Source: Actinobacteria bacterium BACL4 MAG-120820-bin23 (GTDB taxonomy: Bacteria; Actinomycetota; Actinomycetes; Nanopelagicales; Nanopelagicaceae). Taken from it: a stretch of DNA of 24,708 nucleotides. Of the stretch, positions 22,434-24,708 are shown piece by piece. The stretch spans positions 1-24,708 of the forward strand of contig LIBD01000002.1 of the NCBI GenBank assembly GCA_001437855.1, written 5' to 3'. The notes beneath the pieces are model-generated. The model made no database searches. It had not been told where the DNA came from and saw only the letters and a list, made by a program, of their open reading frames with translations. The position numbers were made by a program, and so were the translations under genes. Numbering within the stretch: position 1 is the stretch's first letter; each line of letters opens with the position of its first letter.

Positions 22434-24184
22434 TGCTACGTTCACATGATGCCGGATCACTTAATGCTAAAGCGGTTGGTACAAATGTAACTTTGGCTGG
22501 CTGGGTAGCTAGAAGAAGAGACCATGGTGGAGTTGCCTTCATTGACCTGCGAGACTCAACTGGTGCAGTCCAGGTTGTAATAAATAATGAAAAAATAGCT
22601 GGTGAGCTACGCGCTGAGTGGTGTGTACTAATTGTGGGAACTGTAAAACTCAGGCCGGCTGGGAATGAGAATAAAGAGATTGCAACTGGAGAAATTGAAG
22701 TGGTTTGCGAGTCACTTGAGGTTCTGAGCGAAGCTGCTCCATTGCCTTTCCCGGTAGATAGTGGTGATATTGGAAATATTTCAGAAGAGGTAAGGCTTAA
22801 GTATCGGTATTTAGATTTAAGACGCGAAGGTCCTTCTAAAAATTTAAGACTTAGATCTAAAGTGACATCTGCTATTCGAGAGGTTATGACGGAGTTAGAT
22901 TTTTTAGAAATTGAAACACCATATTTAACTCGGTCAACCCCTGAAGGCGCGAGAGATTTTCTGGTACCAGTTCGCCTACAACCAGGCTCTTGGTATGCCC
23001 TTCCGCAATCTCCTCAATTATTTAAACAGCTTTTAATGGTGGCAGGCATGGAAAGGTATTATCAAATTGCAAGATGCTTCCGCGATGAAGATTTTAGAGC
23101 TGATAGACAACCTGAGTTTACGCAACTTGATATTGAACTATCTTTTGCAGATCAATCTGATGTCATAAGAGTTGCAGAAAAGGTAATAGCCAGTGTTTTT
23201 GATCAAGTTATTGGACACAAAATCTCTCTTCCAATTCCTCATATGACCTATAAGGATGCAATGCGTGATTATGGTTCCGATAAACCAGATTTAAGATTCG
23301 AAAATAAAATTGTCGAGGTAACTGAATTTTTTAAGGAAACTAGTTTTAGAGTGTTCCAGGCGGATTATGTAGGCGCAGTTGTAATGCCTGGGGGAGCAAG
23401 TTCACCACGACGTGAACTAGATGCTTGGCAGGAGTGGGCAAAAGCTAGAGGGGCAAAGGGGCTGGCTTATATATTAATTGGTACAGATGGCACACTAACT
23501 GGACCAGTAGCAAAGAATCTTTCTGAAAAAGAAAGTACAGGTATCGCAAATTATGTAGGGGCTAAGAATGGAGACGCTATATTTTTTGCAGCAGGCTCTG
23601 CAGTCGGATCACAGAATTTGCTGGGTGCAGTTAGATTAGAAATTGGTAGCAGATGCAATTTGATTGATGAAAAAGCCTGGAAATTCGTTTGGATTGTTGA
23701 TGCTCCTATGTTTGAACTTAAGGATTCGGAGAATCCAACATCTGGTTGGACTGCCGTTCATCATCCATTTACTGGACCAAAGCCTGAATTTGCGAAAAAC
23801 TTTGATTCTGAACCCGAAAATGCTTTGGCCTATGCATATGACATCGTTCTAAATGGAAATGAAATCGGTGGAGGATCAATAAGAATTCATCAAAGAGAGA
23901 TGCAACAAAGAGTTTTCCAGACTATTGGATTAACGCAATCTGAGGCTGAAAGCAAATTTGGATTTCTACTAGAAGCCTTTAATTATGGCCCACCACCACA
24001 TGGTGGTATTGCATTAGGTTTAGATCGACTTTGTGCTTTGCTCGCTGGTGCCCAATCAATTCGTGAAGTGATTGCATTTCCAAAGACGGCTAGCGGTGGT
24101 GATCCACTTACTGGTGCACCTACTCCAATTACGCCAGCACAGCGAAAAGAGACTGGCGTAGATACTCCAGTAGATGCTAAATAG
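22433..24184 (+). CDS. aspS: Aspartyl-tRNA synthetase, probably non-discriminating (Asp/Asn)
   Basis: Charges tRNA-Asp and, if non-discriminating, mis-charges tRNA-Asn for later amidation by GatCAB. The 583 residues comprise an N-terminal OB fold (about 1-105), the class II core with the bacterial GAD insertion, motif 2 FRDEDFRADRQPEFTQLD and motif 3 GGIALGLDRL. RRRDHGG places a histidine at residue 31. Non-discriminating bacterial AspRS carries H here, while discriminating E. coli-type enzymes carry L. No AsnRS is in the window, although that proves little. It overlaps hisS by one base. Confidence 0.95.
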   Translation: MLRSHDAGSLNAKAVGTNVTLAGWVARRRDHGGVAFIDLRDSTGAVQVVINNEKIAGELRAEWCVLIVGTVKLRPAGNENKEIATGEIEVVCESLEVLSEAAPLPFPVDSGDIGNISEEVRLKYRYLDLRREGPSKNLRLRSKVTSAIREVMTELDFLEIETPYLTRSTPEGARDFLVPVRLQPGSWYALPQSPQLFKQLLMVAGMERYYQIARCFRDEDFRADRQPEFTQLDIELSFADQSDVIRVAEKVIASVFDQVIGHKISLPIPHMTYKDAMRDYGSDKPDLRFENKIVEVTEFFKETSFRVFQADYVGAVVMPGGASSPRRELDAWQEWAKARGAKGLAYILIGTDGTLTGPVAKNLSEKESTGIANYVGAKNGDAIFFAAGSAVGSQNLLGAVRLEIGSRCNLIDEKAWKFVWIVDAPMFELKDSENPTSGWTAVHHPFTGPKPEFAKNFDSEPENALAYAYDIVLNGNEIGGGSIRIHQREMQQRVFQTIGLTQSEAESKFGFLLEAFNYGPPPHGGIALGLDRLCALLAGAQSIREVIAFPKTASGGDPLTGAPTPITPAQRKETGVDTPVDAK

Positions 24185-24200
24185 TCACTACCTTTTCAGG

Positions 24201-24206
24201 TATTCT
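24201..24206 (+). promoter_or_regulatory. -10 box before the DUF948 gene, probable leaderless start
   Basis: TATTCT ends 7 nt before ATG 24214 and no Shine-Dalgarno is present. It would start a DUF948-alaS transcript 17 bp after aspS. The -35 is unclear. Confidence 0.42.
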
Positions 24207-24213
24207 TCCTAAC

Positions 24214-24525
24214 ATGGGTCCAGGTGGTATCGCTACAATCATTGCAGCCTCTTCATTGGCTGTAATAGCTATTGCTATTTCTTACACAGTAATTCGACTG
24301 TCTAGGCTAATAGATGAGGTTACCCAAACCATCTCAATGATTAATGGTCCTTTAAAAAATCTAAGTAACGCTGGTAAATCTATTGAACAACTAACCAAAA
24401 AAATTTCCAAAACTGCTGAGAATTTTTTGGATGAAAACCCGATTGCTATGAAGGCTGCTGCTGCAGTTATGTCAGCTGCAAAGTTAAAGAAAAAGGGTAA
24501 GAAAAAAAGTAAAGCAAAGGATTAG
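24214..24525 (+). CDS. DUF948 small membrane protein
   Basis: The 103-residue protein has a single N-terminal membrane helix (about 6-28), then an amphipathic or coiled-coil stretch (LSRLIDEVTQTISMIN, later KNLSNAGKSIEQLTKKISKTAENFL) and a very lysine-rich tail (KLKKKGKKKSKAKD). This matches DUF948, small proteins often encoded just before alaS in actinobacteria. Function is unknown. AAAGGA for alaS lies within its last codons. Confidence 0.8.
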   Translation: MGPGGIATIIAASSLAVIAIAISYTVIRLSRLIDEVTQTISMINGPLKNLSNAGKSIEQLTKKISKTAENFLDENPIAMKAAAAVMSAAKLKKKGKKKSKAKD

Positions 24526-24528
24526 TAA

Positions 24529-24708
24529 TTGAACTCCGCAGAGATTAGATCACGCTGGTTAAAATTTTTCGAATCAGAAAATTCACTAAATCTTTCCCAT
24601 ACAGTTGTGCCTTCTGCATCCTTGATTGCTGATGATCCGAATCTTTTACTAGTTAATGCTGGAATGGTTCCATTTAAGCCATTTTTCTTGGGTGAGGTTA
24701 AACCACCG
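24529..24708 (+). CDS. alaS: Alanyl-tRNA synthetase, 5' part (runs off the window)
   Basis: Sixty codons are present and the frame is still open at the window end. The sequence NSAEIRSRWLKFFESENS, then VVPSASLIADDPNLLLVNAGMVPFKPFFLG, is the N-terminus of bacterial AlaRS, including the conserved NAGM...FK..FLG. The start is inferred as TTG 24529. It gives the family N-terminus, lies 3 bp after the DUF948 stop and follows AAAGGA (24516-24521) at seven bases. No ATG or GTG start exists ahead of the conserved region. The enzyme charges tRNA-Ala; catalytic and editing domains lie beyond the window. Confidence 0.92.
   Translation, partial: MNSAEIRSRWLKFFESENSLNLSHTVVPSASLIADDPNLLLVNAGMVPFKPFFLGEVKPP

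Noticed and set aside
24181..24213. Missing or broken gene between aspS and the DUF948 gene
   Set aside because: Only 29 bp are present, fully accounted for by a promoter-like sequence.
1..24708. CRISPR array, insertion sequence, phage or defence genes
   Set aside because: No spaced direct repeats, transposase motifs or terminal inverted repeats were seen; nearly all bases belong to conserved housekeeping genes.

Overview
The window looks like a chromosomal segment of a streamlined, AT-rich actinobacterium. The gene order tRNA-Gly/tRNA-Cys, thrS–HIT–pgsA–acyltransferase–pimA, pdxST–yebC–ruvCAB–secDF–relA, then DUF349–hisS–aspS–alaS, is the conserved actinobacterial backbone. The phosphatidylinositol-mannoside genes (pgsA, patA, pimA) are an actinobacterial hallmark. 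Visibly low GC, gaps of mostly 0-40 bp and many 1-4 bp overlaps point to a planktonic lineage of the acI/Nanopelagicales type. That placement is inference from style and synteny, not from a database match.

Layout. 1-191 holds two minus-strand tRNAs (Gly, Cys). 287-2330 is a folate mini-operon (pabB, pabC) with a small PGPGW membrane protein. 2369-4906 is thrS plus a HIT-family hydrolase or phosphorylase. 4877-5473 is a lone minus-strand gene that reads as a shrunken, catalytically dead EF-G G domain. 5496-9588 is a tightly coupled envelope operon: PI-phosphate synthase, PIM acyltransferase, PimA, a LemA-like membrane protein and a DUF3048 protein. 9685-14139 carries pdxS-pdxT (pyridoxal phosphate), yebC and ruvC-ruvA-ruvB. 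14227-18999 carries secD-secF and the bifunctional (p)ppGpp enzyme relA. 18996-20303 (minus) is a DUF349 coiled-coil protein. 20476-24184 is an MBL-fold hydrolase, hisS and aspS. 24214-24708 is a DUF948 membrane protein and the 5' end of alaS.

How it works together. The genes are housekeeping: cofactors (folate, PLP), tRNA charging (Thr, His, Asp, Ala), PIM lipid synthesis, Holliday-junction resolution, protein export and stringent response. Inside operons, starts follow Shine-Dalgarno sequences or overlap the previous stop. Operon-leading genes mostly lack a Shine-Dalgarno and instead have a TANNNT -10 box 6-8 nt before the start, which suggests leaderless mRNAs.

The most unusual item is the degenerate EF-G-like gene at 4877-5473, divergent from pgsA through overlapping -10 boxes and overlapping HIT tail-to-tail by 30 bp. 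Other points: yajC and apt are missing from their usual places, a DUF3048 protein lacks the lipobox cysteine, and there are perfect palindromes in two divergent intergenic regions. I see no mobile element, CRISPR array, rRNA or phage gene. No gene-free stretch exceeds 300 bases; the longest is about 170 bp, at 20304-20475.
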